Positions 47,692-56,428 of a stretch of 64,000 nucleotides of DNA are shown in pieces. This DNA comes from Thermovirga lienii DSM 17291 (GTDB lineage Bacteria; Synergistota; Synergistia; Synergistales; Thermovirgaceae). The notes under the pieces are model-generated. The model was not told the origin of the DNA and did not search any database. It worked only from the letters and a program-made list of their open reading frames with translations. Position 1 is the stretch's first letter; the number at the start of each line of letters is the position of its first letter. The stretch lies in NCBI GenBank assembly GCA_000233775.1, contig CP003096.1, forward strand, positions 894,501 to 958,500. The letters run 5' to 3'. The translations under genes and the position numbers were made by a program.

Positions 47692-48525
47692 ATGTCGACT
47701 TTTGAGAAAGTTCAGGTGGCGAAGGAGTATTTAAAGAGCAAGATAAAAGAGGTCCCTAAATATGTAATTGTCCTTGGTTCGGGACTTGGTAGCTTTGTGG
47801 AATGTCTGGAAGAGGTTATAGAGATAAAGTACGAAGAGATACCTGGCTGGCCTATCTCCACAGCTCCAGGTCATGCAGGTGCATTGATTTATGGGAAAAA
47901 GGAAAAAGTGCCTGTGCTTGTGATGAAGGGAAGAGTCCATTATTACGAAGGCTATTCAATGGAGGATGTTGTATTTCCTGTAAGGGTTTTCGGGGCCATG
48001 GGAGTGAAATACTACATAGCCACTAATGCATCGGGAGGAATAAATAGAATGCTTTCCCCCGGAGATATTGTCTTGGTGGAGGATCATATAAATTTCCTTG
48101 GAGATAATCCCTTAAGGGGCAGGAATATAGATAAGTGGGGTCCAAGGTTCCCCGACATGACGGAAGCCTACGATCGCAGGGTGATGGCATTGGCGGAAAA
48201 ATGTGCCCACGACGTAGGGGAGAAACTTAAAAAAGGCGTATATATAGCATTTACTGGTCCGTCTTTCGAGACGCCAGCGGAGATAAGGATGGCAGAGATC
48301 ATGGGCGCTGATGTGGTAGGTATGTCCACTGTCCCAGAGGTAATAACGGCCCGCCATATGGGCATGAGGGTTTGTGTTTTCTCCTGTGTTGCAAACTATG
48401 CTGCAGGAATAACTGATTCTCCTCTTTGCCATGAAGAAGTGTTGGAGGCCATGGAGAAGACAGCGGGTAGATTGAACGCGATCTTGGAGAGGCTTATAAC
48501 ATCCTTGGAGGAGGAAGATGCTTGA
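47692..48525 (+). CDS. punA: Purine-nucleoside phosphorylase
   Basis: The protein has 277 residues and is of the trimeric, high-molecular-weight-independent type (PNP II). It splits inosine and guanosine to base and ribose 1-phosphate. The motifs VLGSGLGSF, GHAGALIYG, KGRVHYYEGY, NASGGIN, GPSFETPAEIRM and VVGMSTVPEV are present, and VANYAAG holds the Asn that selects 6-oxopurines. ATG at 47692 is 7 bases after AAGGAGGAG; ATG at 47686 is too close. It overlaps the next gene by 8 bases. Confidence 0.93.
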   Translation: MSTFEKVQVAKEYLKSKIKEVPKYVIVLGSGLGSFVECLEEVIEIKYEEIPGWPISTAPGHAGALIYGKKEKVPVLVMKGRVHYYEGYSMEDVVFPVRVFGAMGVKYYIATNASGGINRMLSPGDIVLVEDHINFLGDNPLRGRNIDKWGPRFPDMTEAYDRRVMALAEKCAHDVGEKLKKGVYIAFTGPSFETPAEIRMAEIMGADVVGMSTVPEVITARHMGMRVCVFSCVANYAAGITDSPLCHEEVLEAMEKTAGRLNAILERLITSLEEEDA

Positions 48526-49834
48526 TATTTTAGCCTTTATAGAGCAAAAAAGAGACGGTAAAGTGCATGATTCGATACAGATAGAGAATTTCGTTCGCGG
48601 TTGCATGGATGGTAGTGTGCCTGATTATCAGATAGCTGCCTGGCTAATGGCAGTCTATTTCAGATCTTTGAATTCTGAAGAGCTTATATCTTTCACCAGA
48701 GCCCTTGCAGACTCGGGTGATAAGATAGTTTTTCCAGAAGATATGGTGGTTTTGGACAAGCATAGCACTGGAGGCGTGGGAGACAAGACTACCCTGATTG
48801 TGATTCCCATAGTTTCCTCTCTAGGCGTGCCTATAGCCAAGCTAAGCGGCAGGGGACTCGGTTTTACGGGGGGGACTATAGATAAACTTTCGTCCATACC
48901 TGGTATCTCTTTGCAGCTAGAGGCCAGGGAGTTTATCAACCAGGTGATGGAAATAGGGTGTGCCATAAGTGGCCATTCAAAAGCCCTTGCACCAGCGGAA
49001 GGTTTCTTTTATGCGTTGCGTGATGTTACTGGGACTGTGCCTTCTATTCCCTTGATAGCAAGTAGTATAGTGAGCAAGAAGCTTGCAGGGGGAGCTAACC
49101 GCTTTGTTTTCGATGTGAAGTTTGGCAATGGGGCTTTCATGAAGAAAAAGGACGAATCCATAGCTCTGGCTGAGACCTTAGTGGGTTTGGCCAAGGCCTT
49201 TGACAAGAAAGCCCTAGCTCTTTTGACCAACATGAACGCTCCATTGGGAAGATGGGTGGGCAATAGTGCGGAAGTACAGGAAGCTTTGGATGTATTAAGA
49301 GGTGATGGCCCACAGGATACAAGGAACCTTTGTTTAAGTTTATCGGCTGCCATGTTATTAATAGCTGACCGGGTTAAAACAATGGAAGAGGGAATTGCTT
49401 GTGCCCAAAAGGCCATAGAAAGTGGCAAGGCTTTGAGGCAATTCAAGAAGCTAATAGAATTTCAAAAAGGAAGGTTGAGCGACGCAGTTTTAGCGGGGGA
49501 AGAGATGATGCCCCTTGCTGGCAAGATAGCGGAAGTCAAATCAGATCGAGAAGGCTATATTACTGCGTGTAATGCTTTAAACGTGGGGTTGGCTTTAAGG
49601 AAGCTTGGTGGGGGACGTATGAAAAAGGGGGAGAATATAGACCTTACGGTCGCCATTGAACTTCTCAAAAAGACGAAAGATCATGTTGATGCGAAGGAAC
49701 CTATGGCGCGAATTTATTTCAACAATGAAAACTCATTGGAGGAAGCGCTAAACTTGATAAGAGATGCCTTTGTCGTAGGAGAGGCTCCACCTTCTAGTGA
49801 ATTGTTGGTGGAAAGGATAATAGGAATAGATTAA
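48518..49834 (+). CDS. pdp: Pyrimidine-nucleoside (thymidine) phosphorylase
   Basis: The protein has 438 residues. The family signature SGRGLGFTGGTIDKLSSI, the phosphate-binding KHSTGGVGDKT and DVKFGNGAFMK are present. It phosphorolyses thymidine and uridine or deoxyuridine. Thymidine phosphorylase (DeoA) and the broader pyrimidine-nucleoside type (Pdp) cannot be told apart here. It overlaps punA, so purine and pyrimidine nucleosides are degraded by one operon. The nucleoside ABC transporter lies 3 kb downstream. Confidence 0.9.
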   Translation: MLDILAFIEQKRDGKVHDSIQIENFVRGCMDGSVPDYQIAAWLMAVYFRSLNSEELISFTRALADSGDKIVFPEDMVVLDKHSTGGVGDKTTLIVIPIVSSLGVPIAKLSGRGLGFTGGTIDKLSSIPGISLQLEAREFINQVMEIGCAISGHSKALAPAEGFFYALRDVTGTVPSIPLIASSIVSKKLAGGANRFVFDVKFGNGAFMKKKDESIALAETLVGLAKAFDKKALALLTNMNAPLGRWVGNSAEVQEALDVLRGDGPQDTRNLCLSLSAAMLLIADRVKTMEEGIACAQKAIESGKALRQFKKLIEFQKGRLSDAVLAGEEMMPLAGKIAEVKSDREGYITACNALNVGLALRKLGGGRMKKGENIDLTVAIELLKKTKDHVDAKEPMARIYFNNENSLEEALNLIRDAFVVGEAPPSSELLVERIIGID

Positions 49835-49869
49835 GAAAATAAATTTTAAAACTAGGGGAATTTTGTCTT

Positions 49870-50358
49870 ATGACGAGTCCTGGCTCCAAAAATAAAGAAC
49901 TTACGCTGTCTAAAGAAGACATATTTTTTGTCAAAAGCATAGCCAAAAGCCTTATAAGTCCCCACTCTCCTGACTTTGACGATTTGGTCCAGGAGGGGAG
50001 CATTGCTTTCTTGCGGGCTTTAGCCACATACGACGAGAATAAGGCGTCCTTTCGAACTTATGCTTCTAGATGCGTAAAAAACGCTATGCTTGATTATCTT
50101 AGAAAGAAAACCAGGCTTAATATGAGAGAATTGGCGGAGACTTGGGAGTACTATCCATTGAAGGAGCCAGATGATATCTTAGATTTGAAGATAGAGCTGG
50201 AGGCGCTCAAGGAAAAGCTTACTGACACTGAACGGAAGGCGCTTGATGCAGTGTTGTTGTGCGGCTCTATAAAGAATGCATCCTCTCATCTTAATTGGCA
50301 TCCCAAGAAGTTGGAAAACGCCATTACCAGGGTAAAGAAAAAAGCTCAAAGAGCCTAA
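49870..50358 (+). CDS. Small sigma-70 family RNA polymerase sigma factor
   Basis: The protein has 162 residues. Region 2 is clear (about 30-80), with FDDLVQEGSIAFLRALATYD and FRTYASRCVKNAMLDYLRK; a shorter region 4-like segment lies at about 115-160. Region 3 appears to be missing, and region 4 is weakly conserved. It most resembles SigH-like factors. The ATG at 49870 follows GGGGAA. No anti-sigma gene is adjacent. Its targets are unknown. It lies where spoIIA-sigF lies after the pupG/dacF genes in Bacillus. Confidence 0.8.
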   Translation: MTSPGSKNKELTLSKEDIFFVKSIAKSLISPHSPDFDDLVQEGSIAFLRALATYDENKASFRTYASRCVKNAMLDYLRKKTRLNMRELAETWEYYPLKEPDDILDLKIELEALKEKLTDTERKALDAVLLCGSIKNASSHLNWHPKKLENAITRVKKKAQRA

Positions 50359-50378
50359 AATAATTTGTGAAGCTCATA

Positions 50379-50407
50379 TAGACAGGCCGATGGATAACTA
50401 TTAAAAT
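50379..50407 (+). promoter_or_regulatory. Promoter of tRNA-Sec
   Basis: TAGACA (50379-50384) and TAAAAT (50402-50407) are 17 bases apart, each 5 of 6 matches to consensus, and the -10 ends 11 bases before the tRNA. Transcription would begin a few bases ahead of the mature 5' end. Confidence 0.6.
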
Positions 50408-50418
50408 TGACCAGGCGA

Positions 50419-50515
50419 GGAGGCGAACGGTGACTGGTGTTGCCCACGGGCTTCAAACCCGTTGAGAGTCTGTAAAGCAGGCTCTGGTGGGTTCGATTCC
50501 CACACGCCTCCGCCA
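50419..50515 (+). tRNA. selC: tRNA-Sec (TCA), selenocysteine tRNA
   Basis: A 97-base tRNA with anticodon TCA in the loop CTTCAAA. The structure is that of a bacterial selenocysteine tRNA: an acceptor stem of 7 paired bases plus an A-A eighth position (GGAGGCGA with ACGCCTCC), a 6-bp D stem (GGTGAC/GTTGCC) with a four-base loop, and a long variable arm (AGAGTCTG/CAGGCTCT). The T stem is GTGGG/CCCAC, the discriminator is G and CCA is encoded. It is charged with serine and converted by SelA for UGA reading with SelB. selA, selB and selD are not in the window. Confidence 0.95.
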
Positions 50516-50550
50516 TTTTATTGGCCAGAACTATCCTTTTAGCAGAAGAT

Positions 50551-50593
50551 AGGGGAAACGCCTCGCCTTTTGAGTCGCTTCCCCTGTTTTTTT
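50551..50593 (+). terminator. Terminator after tRNA-Sec
   Basis: The stem AGGGGAA/TTCCCCT, extended by CG/CG with small bulges, is followed by TTTTTTT. It is a typical intrinsic terminator about 35 bases after the tRNA. Confidence 0.8.
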
Positions 50594-50646
50594 ATGGGTA
50601 GGAGCGACCCCTTCCCTTGAAACTTGTCGTTCAGTAAATGAGAATG

Positions 50647-50664
50647 TAAACTAGAGTTAGTTTA
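50647..50664. promoter_or_regulatory. Perfect inverted repeat before the ADC-family gene (operator candidate)
   Basis: TAAACTA and TAGTTTA form a perfect 7-4-7 inverted repeat 46 bases before the start at 50711. Its size and symmetry suit a dimeric repressor. The bound protein is unknown. Confidence 0.4.
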
Positions 50665-50710
50665 ATGCACAAAATTGAAATATCTCTAAAGAAGAATGGA
50701 GAGGATGCTA

Positions 50711-51532
50711 ATGCTGCGAGATTTCAAACTTAAGGGGTTTTCCTACCCTCTCACTCCAAAAGGTATTTCCTCGGTTATTCCCTCTTTTCCTTGGCATTAC
50801 GGTACAGAGTATCTAAACATATTATTCAGAGCGGATCCTTCGGTAGTTAGGGAGTTTTTGCCTGAACCTTTGGAGTTAGGACCTGACCCAGGACTGTGTT
50901 ATGCAGCGTTCAGCAAGTGGTGGTCTGTGTCGGAAGAGGCCAAGGACATGCCGAGCATCAATCCTGAGCGAACCCAGTACAGGGAAGCCGCCATATGGGC
51001 AAGCTGCAGTTTCAAGGGTAATCCTGGGCAAATTTGTCTTTTCGTTTGGGTCGACAATGATTTCACCATGGCAAGGGGCTGGTTTATGGGGTTTCCTAAA
51101 AAATTGGGACAGGTCTATATAACGGAATACCACGATCTGAATCCTGCCATGCCCCATAAGAAAGAGGGGACGGTGTTTAAGGGAATAGCGAGTGCAAACG
51201 GTGAGAGATTGATGGAAGGGACTATAACGCTGGAGAGTAGGATAAACCCATCAGACCTTCCTTATGTTATGACCTCGCCTCTTTATCATATAAGGCACTT
51301 CCCGAATATCACGAACCCAAATGAAGCACCATCAGTATTGGAGTTGGTGAAATTAAAAGCTGAGAACAAAAGGTTAGGAAAGGACATTTGGAAGGGCAGC
51401 GGAACGCTCAAGTTTTATGAATCGGAGATAGAGGAGCATTTCTTGCTCAGGCCAAAGGAAGTGTTGGATGCTTACATGTTTTCTTCAGGTTATACCTTTC
51501 CAGGGGGTGAAGTTCTTTATAGTTGGGTTTGA
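50711..51532 (+). CDS. Acetoacetate decarboxylase family protein
   Basis: The protein has 273 residues. The ADC signature GWFMGFPKKLG holds the two lysines (about 130-131) that match the Schiff-base pair of acetoacetate decarboxylase. ADC forms acetone from acetoacetate; other family members have different substrates, so the reaction is not certain. ATG at 50711 is 6 bases after GGAGAGG; ATG at 50696 and 50705 are in frame. The gene stands alone, behind a perfect inverted repeat. No CoA-transferase or thiolase genes accompany it. Confidence 0.8.
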   Translation: MLRDFKLKGFSYPLTPKGISSVIPSFPWHYGTEYLNILFRADPSVVREFLPEPLELGPDPGLCYAAFSKWWSVSEEAKDMPSINPERTQYREAAIWASCSFKGNPGQICLFVWVDNDFTMARGWFMGFPKKLGQVYITEYHDLNPAMPHKKEGTVFKGIASANGERLMEGTITLESRINPSDLPYVMTSPLYHIRHFPNITNPNEAPSVLELVKLKAENKRLGKDIWKGSGTLKFYESEIEEHFLLRPKEVLDAYMFSSGYTFPGGEVLYSWV

Positions 51533-51550
51533 AATAGGGCAAGAAACTTA

Positions 51551-51579
51551 TTTAAAGTGAGAGGAAAAAGTTGTATAAT
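51551..51579 (+). promoter_or_regulatory. Promoter of the BMP transporter operon
   Basis: A perfect TATAAT (51574-51579) follows TTTAAA (51551-51556) with a 17-base spacer. It lies 72 bases before the start of the BMP gene. The -35 matches four of six bases. Confidence 0.55.
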
Positions 51580-51651
51580 CGCATAAGACCCTTAAATAAA
51601 ATATCAAATGGGAATAATTGTAAGGGAAAAATAGGACAGGAGGCTGAGGTT

Positions 51652-52734
51652 ATGCTAAGAAAAGTAATGTTGTGTTTTGCTATTGCATGTTTGGTTTTTG
51701 GGTCAGCTGTTGCCTACGCAGGTGAGGGAATACCGGAGGAGGACCTAGTGGCAGGTTTCGTATATATAGGTCCTATAGGAGACGGTGGGTGGACTTATAT
51801 GCATGATCTCGGACGCTTGGAAATGGAAAAGGCATATCCCAAGATGAAGACCTTTTTTGCTGAATCGGTACCTGAAGGCCCTGACTCGGCAAGGGTGATG
51901 GAAACCTTTGTGCGAAACGGTGCTCAGCTTGTTTTCGCGACCTCTTTTGGCTACATGGATTTTGTGCAGGAGGTAGCCAAGAAGTATCCAAAAGTGAAGT
52001 TTATGCATTGTTCTGGATACAAACGGGCGGAGAATGTTGGGACCTATTTTGGCAGAATGTATCAAGCCAGGTACCTTTCCGGTATAGTGGCTGGAAAGGC
52101 GACCAAGTCCAACGTAATCGGGTATGTGGCGGCTAACCCGATACCAGAGGTAATAAGGGGTATAAACGCCTTTACCTTAGGTGTCAGGAAGGTAAATCCC
52201 CAGGCAAAGGTGAAGGTCGTGTGGTTGTTCTCATGGTTTGACCCGGGCAAGGAGAAAGAAGCTACTCTGGCACTAATAGATTCTGGAGCTGACGTTATAG
52301 CTATGCATGCTGATTCCGGTGCTGCTCCTCAGGCTGCCGAAGAGGCTGGTGTTTATGTCATAGGTTATAATAACGACATGAGCAAGTATGCTCCTACAAA
52401 ACATCTTACTGCGCCGGTGTGGGACTGGGGTAAAGTTTACACCTATGTAGCAGGACAAGTAATAAAGGGAACCTGGAAATCAGAGGATATATGGTGGGGG
52501 CTCAAGGAAGGATTAGTTGACCTTGCGCCTTTCGGGAAAGAAGTTCCCGAATCGGTGAAAGAAATGGTAAAAGCTGAGAAGGACGCTATAATAAACGGGA
52601 AACATGTTTTCGTCGGACCCATAAAGAACCAGAAGGGCGAAGTAGTGGTAAAAGATGGCGTTGCCATGACTGATGAAGAGTTGCTTGGGATGAACTGGTT
52701 CGTTGAGGGAGTAGAAGGAGATGTGCCCAATTAA
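51652..52734 (+). CDS. BMP family nucleoside-binding protein of an ABC transporter
   Basis: The protein has 360 residues. A Sec signal peptide (about 1-23, MLRKVMLCFA to AYA) has no lipobox cysteine, so it should be a free periplasmic protein, in contrast to the BmpA/PnrA lipoproteins. The mature protein has the PBP type 1 fold with GPIGDGGWTYMHDLGR near the start and GYNNDMSKYAP. Members bind purine nucleosides. ATG at 51652 has AGGAGG 8 bases upstream. It is followed by a hairpin, then the ATPase and two permeases. Confidence 0.85.
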   Translation: MLRKVMLCFAIACLVFGSAVAYAGEGIPEEDLVAGFVYIGPIGDGGWTYMHDLGRLEMEKAYPKMKTFFAESVPEGPDSARVMETFVRNGAQLVFATSFGYMDFVQEVAKKYPKVKFMHCSGYKRAENVGTYFGRMYQARYLSGIVAGKATKSNVIGYVAANPIPEVIRGINAFTLGVRKVNPQAKVKVVWLFSWFDPGKEKEATLALIDSGADVIAMHADSGAAPQAAEEAGVYVIGYNNDMSKYAPTKHLTAPVWDWGKVYTYVAGQVIKGTWKSEDIWWGLKEGLVDLAPFGKEVPESVKEMVKAEKDAIINGKHVFVGPIKNQKGEVVVKDGVAMTDEELLGMNWFVEGVEGDVPN

Positions 52735-52766
52735 TAGCCTGTCATTTTGCGAATAAAAAATTTCGA

Positions 52767-52786
52767 AGGGGCGCATTTGCGCCCCT
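52767..52786 (+). terminator. Hairpin between the BMP gene and the ATPase gene
   Basis: An 8-bp perfect stem AGGGGCGC/GCGCCCCT with an ATTT loop begins 33 bases after the BMP stop and is followed by CGAGTTTGT. A weak T tail suggests partial termination or 3' end protection, which would give more binding protein than transporter. Confidence 0.55.
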
Positions 52787-52837
52787 CGAGTTTGTAGTCA
52801 CGTCTTCCTATCATGTTGTAGATCGGGGTTGGTTAGG

Positions 52838-54421
52838 GTGTCTTTGGAGAGCGAATTGAAAGCAAATCCGATTCCCCTGGTGGAGATGAAAGGTATCACC
52901 AAAGGGTTCTATGGAATAAGAGCTAACGACGAAGTGGACTTCGACGTAAGACCAGGGGAAATTCATACTCTCTTGGGTGAAAATGGAGCAGGGAAATCCA
53001 CCCTTATGAATATCTTGTGTGGATTGTATACCCCCGAGCGGGGGACGATAAAAGTAAATGGTAAGAGGTTCATCTTTAGGTCACCTAAAGATGCCATAAA
53101 TGCAGGCATAGGAATGCTGCATCAGCATTTTAAGCTTGTTCCTGTCATGACGGTTTGGGAAAATGTAGCCTTAGGAGATGAGGGGCTTCCTCAAATATTA
53201 CCTAAAAATCAAATTATAGAGAAAATAAAGGAATTATCGGATCTTTATGGACTGAAGGTAAACCCAACGGCTTTCGTGTGGCAGCTTAGCATAGGGGAAC
53301 AGCAAAGGGTTGCAATAGTAAAGCTTCTCTACAGGCAAGCGAGGATACTCATCTTGGATGAGCCCACTGCTGTTTTGACACCCCAAGAGTCAAAGCACCT
53401 CTTCAAGGTGATTAAGAGGATGGCAGAAGAGGGACACGGAATAGTCTTTATTTCTCATAAACTCGACGAAGTTCTAGAGATATCCGACAGGATAACGGTC
53501 TTGAGAAAAGGGAGAAACGTAGGAACGGTAGACAAAAGTGAGGCATCCAAGGAGAAACTTGCTGAGTTGATGATTGGCAAGAAAGTGGCCTTTATTATAA
53601 ACAAACCTATACAAAACCCAGGCAAAAATGTTCTTGAGGTAAAGGATATAAAGGTCCTAGGGGATAGAGGAAGGCTAAAAGTAGACGGCATAAGCTTTAA
53701 TTTGAAGCAGAAGGAGATATTAGGAATAGCAGGAGTTTCAGGAAATGGGCAGGAAGAATTGGCAGAAGTTTTGACAGGGCTCAGGAAACCCGTTGGTGGT
53801 AAGGTTTTTGTAGACGGCGATGATGTTACCGGAGGAAACCCAAGAGACTTCATGAAGAGAAGGGTAAGCTACATACCAGCGGACAGGAAGGGTACAGGCC
53901 TTGTCGCAAATATGAATTTGAGAGAAAATGTTGCCCTTAGGAAGTATTGGAAGTCGGAATACACGAAGTTCAAGTTTTTTATAAATTGGGAGAGGATAGC
54001 AGGTCATACTGGCAGACTAGTGGAAAGGTTCAATGTGGCTAATCCCAGTTTGAGCTATCCAGTTAGGCTGCTATCTGGCGGCAACATGCAAAAATTGATG
54101 CTGGCTAGGGAACTTTCAGATAATCCCAGGGTAATAGTGGCTGTTCAACCTACTTGGGGATTGGATATAGGGGCAACCCACTATGTAAGGGAAGTTTTGA
54201 TATCTCAGAGGGAGAAAGGCTCTGGCGTCTTGTTGATCACCGATGACTTGGAAGAAATATTGGCGTTAAGCGACAGGATTGCCGTTATACATGGGGGAAA
54301 ATTTGTAGGTATGGTGAATGACCCCGATAAAGTTACAGAAGAAGAGCTAGGTTTGATGATGGCAGGCACCGAACTGGAGAAGTACCCGGTGTGCGATTTG
54401 AAGGAGGATGAGCTCGAATAA
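52838..54421 (+). CDS. Nucleoside ABC transporter ATPase (two ABC domains)
   Basis: The protein has 527 residues with two fused ABC domains. The first has Walker A GENGAGKST (47-55), signature LSIGEQQRV and Walker B ILILDEPTAVLT. The second has a degenerate Walker A-like GVSGNGQEE and signature LSGGNMQKLMLARE, as usual for this YufO/RbsA-like family. GTG at 52838 is preferred because GGGG lies 9 bases upstream; TTG at 52829 and 52844 are alternatives. It powers the two permeases that follow directly. Confidence 0.9.
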   Translation: MSLESELKANPIPLVEMKGITKGFYGIRANDEVDFDVRPGEIHTLLGENGAGKSTLMNILCGLYTPERGTIKVNGKRFIFRSPKDAINAGIGMLHQHFKLVPVMTVWENVALGDEGLPQILPKNQIIEKIKELSDLYGLKVNPTAFVWQLSIGEQQRVAIVKLLYRQARILILDEPTAVLTPQESKHLFKVIKRMAEEGHGIVFISHKLDEVLEISDRITVLRKGRNVGTVDKSEASKEKLAELMIGKKVAFIINKPIQNPGKNVLEVKDIKVLGDRGRLKVDGISFNLKQKEILGIAGVSGNGQEELAEVLTGLRKPVGGKVFVDGDDVTGGNPRDFMKRRVSYIPADRKGTGLVANMNLRENVALRKYWKSEYTKFKFFINWERIAGHTGRLVERFNVANPSLSYPVRLLSGGNMQKLMLARELSDNPRVIVAVQPTWGLDIGATHYVREVLISQREKGSGVLLITDDLEEILALSDRIAVIHGGKFVGMVNDPDKVTEEELGLMMAGTELEKYPVCDLKEDELE

Positions 54422-55492
54422 ATGCCTAGATTGATAATAGAACGACGTTTTAAAACACCCCTGGTTTTAAACATAATACTTCCTCTTGTCTCCATAGCGT
54501 TGGCGCTCTTGGTGTCTTCTTTTCTCCTTTTGGCTTTGGATGTATCCCCTGTGAAAGCACTAAAGGGAATAATAAATGGTGCTTTGGGCAGCTGGTACGG
54601 AGTTAGCGAGGTTTTGGTGAAGGCAACCCCCTTGATCATCTGTGGAGTCGCAGTAGCGTTGGCCTTCATGATGAAGGTATGGAACATTGGAGCGGAGGGG
54701 CAGATATATCTTGGTGCATTGGCCTCGGCCGCAGCCGTCAGGTATTTCCCGGTGAATAACATGTTGGTCATGTTGACCATCATGGCTGTGGCTGCCATAC
54801 TTGCAGGAGCTTTCTGGGGAGGAATTGCCGGGTATTTAAAGGCCCGGTGGAACGTCAACGAGATAATAACCACGCTAATGCTGAATTATGTAGCAATTCA
54901 TCTTGTGGACTACTTTGTGTATGGACCATGGAGAGACCCTTCAAGCCTTGGATTTCCTATGACCGCTCCCTTTCCTGATTTTGCCAGGCTTCCTACCTTT
55001 GGAGGGACTAGGGTGCACGCCTGGATTTTTTTGGCGCTGATATTAGTGGTCCTCTACAGAGTGATTATTCGCTGGACTCGATGGGGCTTTGAGATCAGGG
55101 TTATAGGAGAAAATCAGAGAGCAGCGCTGTACGCGGGTATTCCCTATATGAAGAACGTTGTATTGGTCATGGCAGTTTCTGGAGCGCTAGCTGCGTTGGC
55201 GGGTATGGGAGAGATAGCGGGCCTGCAAGGCAGGTTGCAGCATGGTTTCTCCCCTGGTTATGGGTACACGGCCATAATAGTGGCTTGGCTTGCACGTTTA
55301 AACCCATGGGGGACGGTCATTGTGTCCATTTTTATGGGCATTATCATGGTGGGAGGCGAAACCCTTCAGGTAATCATGCGGTTGCCTTTAGCCAGTGTGC
55401 AGGTTATTCAAGGCCTCATACTGCTTTTTGTGCTCGGTTCTGAGTTTTTCAGAAACTATAAAATACGGATATTGTCAGGGGATGGTCAGTGA
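54422..55492 (+). CDS. Nucleoside ABC transporter permease 1
   Basis: An inner-membrane protein of 356 residues with about eight hydrophobic helices, of the BPD_transp_2 (YufP-like) family. KVWNIGAEGQIYLGALA and GFEIRVIGENQRAALYAGI are conserved for such permeases. Its ATG directly follows the ATPase stop codon, and it overlaps permease 2. Confidence 0.88.
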   Translation: MPRLIIERRFKTPLVLNIILPLVSIALALLVSSFLLLALDVSPVKALKGIINGALGSWYGVSEVLVKATPLIICGVAVALAFMMKVWNIGAEGQIYLGALASAAAVRYFPVNNMLVMLTIMAVAAILAGAFWGGIAGYLKARWNVNEIITTLMLNYVAIHLVDYFVYGPWRDPSSLGFPMTAPFPDFARLPTFGGTRVHAWIFLALILVVLYRVIIRWTRWGFEIRVIGENQRAALYAGIPYMKNVVLVMAVSGALAALAGMGEIAGLQGRLQHGFSPGYGYTAIIVAWLARLNPWGTVIVSIFMGIIMVGGETLQVIMRLPLASVQVIQGLILLFVLGSEFFRNYKIRILSGDGQ

Positions 55493-56421
55493 TGGATGCG
55501 CTTATCACTATTCTAGCAGCGGCAGTTAGAAGCGGTACTCCTATACTTTATGCCACTTTGGGCGAAATTCTTACGGAAAGAGCCGGGGTTTTAAATCTAG
55601 GCTTAGAAGGTTTAATGCTAATGGGAGCCCTCAGCGGTTTTTGGGTCGCCTATACGACGTCAAATGTGGTCTTTGCCATTTTTGTAGCTTTCCTTGTTGG
55701 GGCCGCGATTGCCCTAGTGCACGCTTTTTTGTGTGTGCATTTAGGGGCTAATCAGGTGGTAAGTGGCTTGGCCATAACTATGTGTGGCACTGGCGCAAGT
55801 TCCCTATTGGGAAGAGGCCTGGTGGGAGAAACAATCAAAGGAATAGGGGGGGTGCCCATCCCTGGTTTATCTAAAATACCTATCATAGGTCCCGTCTTGT
55901 TTAATCACGACCCTCTGGTGTATTTGTCGTATTTGCTTGTCATCGGCATGGGGTGGTTTTTGTATTCCACCAAGGCTGGCTTGAAGTTGAGAGCTGTTGG
56001 AGAAGCACCTGAGGTTGTAGACTCTGTGGGATTAGATCCTGTCAAACTTAGATATCTGTACACCATATTGGGTGGAGGACTTGCCGCTGTTGGTGGAGCA
56101 TACTTATCCCTAGTCTATACCAAGATGTGGGGAGAACACATGACTGCAGGGAGAGGCTGGATAGCTGTCGCCTTGGTTATTTTTGCGGTATGGCATCCTG
56201 CCAGGGCGGCTTTGGGCGCTTATTTGTTTGGAGGAGTTGGCGCCTTACAGTTGAGGATGCAGGCCGCTGGTACGAGCATACCAGCGCCGCTGCTTCTCAT
56301 GCTGCCTTATCTTCTAACTATTTTGGTCCTTCTTGGAATATCCATAAAAAAGGGGAAGGGGATCTTCTTAGGAGCCCCTTCAGCCCTTGGTGTGCCTTAT
56401 CAGAGGGAAGAACGAACATAA
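55492..56421 (+). CDS. Nucleoside ABC transporter permease 2
   Basis: An inner-membrane protein of 309 residues of the BPD_transp_2 (YufQ-like) family. LGEILTERAGVLNLGLEGLMLMGA and LRAVGEAPEVVDSVGLD are conserved features (the first is longer in the gene). ATG at 55492 overlaps the permease 1 stop; GTG at 55489 is an alternative. It closes the transporter operon and ends 7 bases from the convergent gpt gene, with no terminator visible between them. Confidence 0.88.
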   Translation: MDALITILAAAVRSGTPILYATLGEILTERAGVLNLGLEGLMLMGALSGFWVAYTTSNVVFAIFVAFLVGAAIALVHAFLCVHLGANQVVSGLAITMCGTGASSLLGRGLVGETIKGIGGVPIPGLSKIPIIGPVLFNHDPLVYLSYLLVIGMGWFLYSTKAGLKLRAVGEAPEVVDSVGLDPVKLRYLYTILGGGLAAVGGAYLSLVYTKMWGEHMTAGRGWIAVALVIFAVWHPARAALGAYLFGGVGALQLRMQAAGTSIPAPLLLMLPYLLTILVLLGISIKKGKGIFLGAPSALGVPYQREERT

Positions 56422-56428
56422 ATTTGGG

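Noticed and set aside
51530-51579. Read-through of the ADC-family TGA stop as selenocysteine
   Set aside because: The frame after TGA closes within about 15 codons, contains the next promoter, and no SECIS-like hairpin or family homology is seen.
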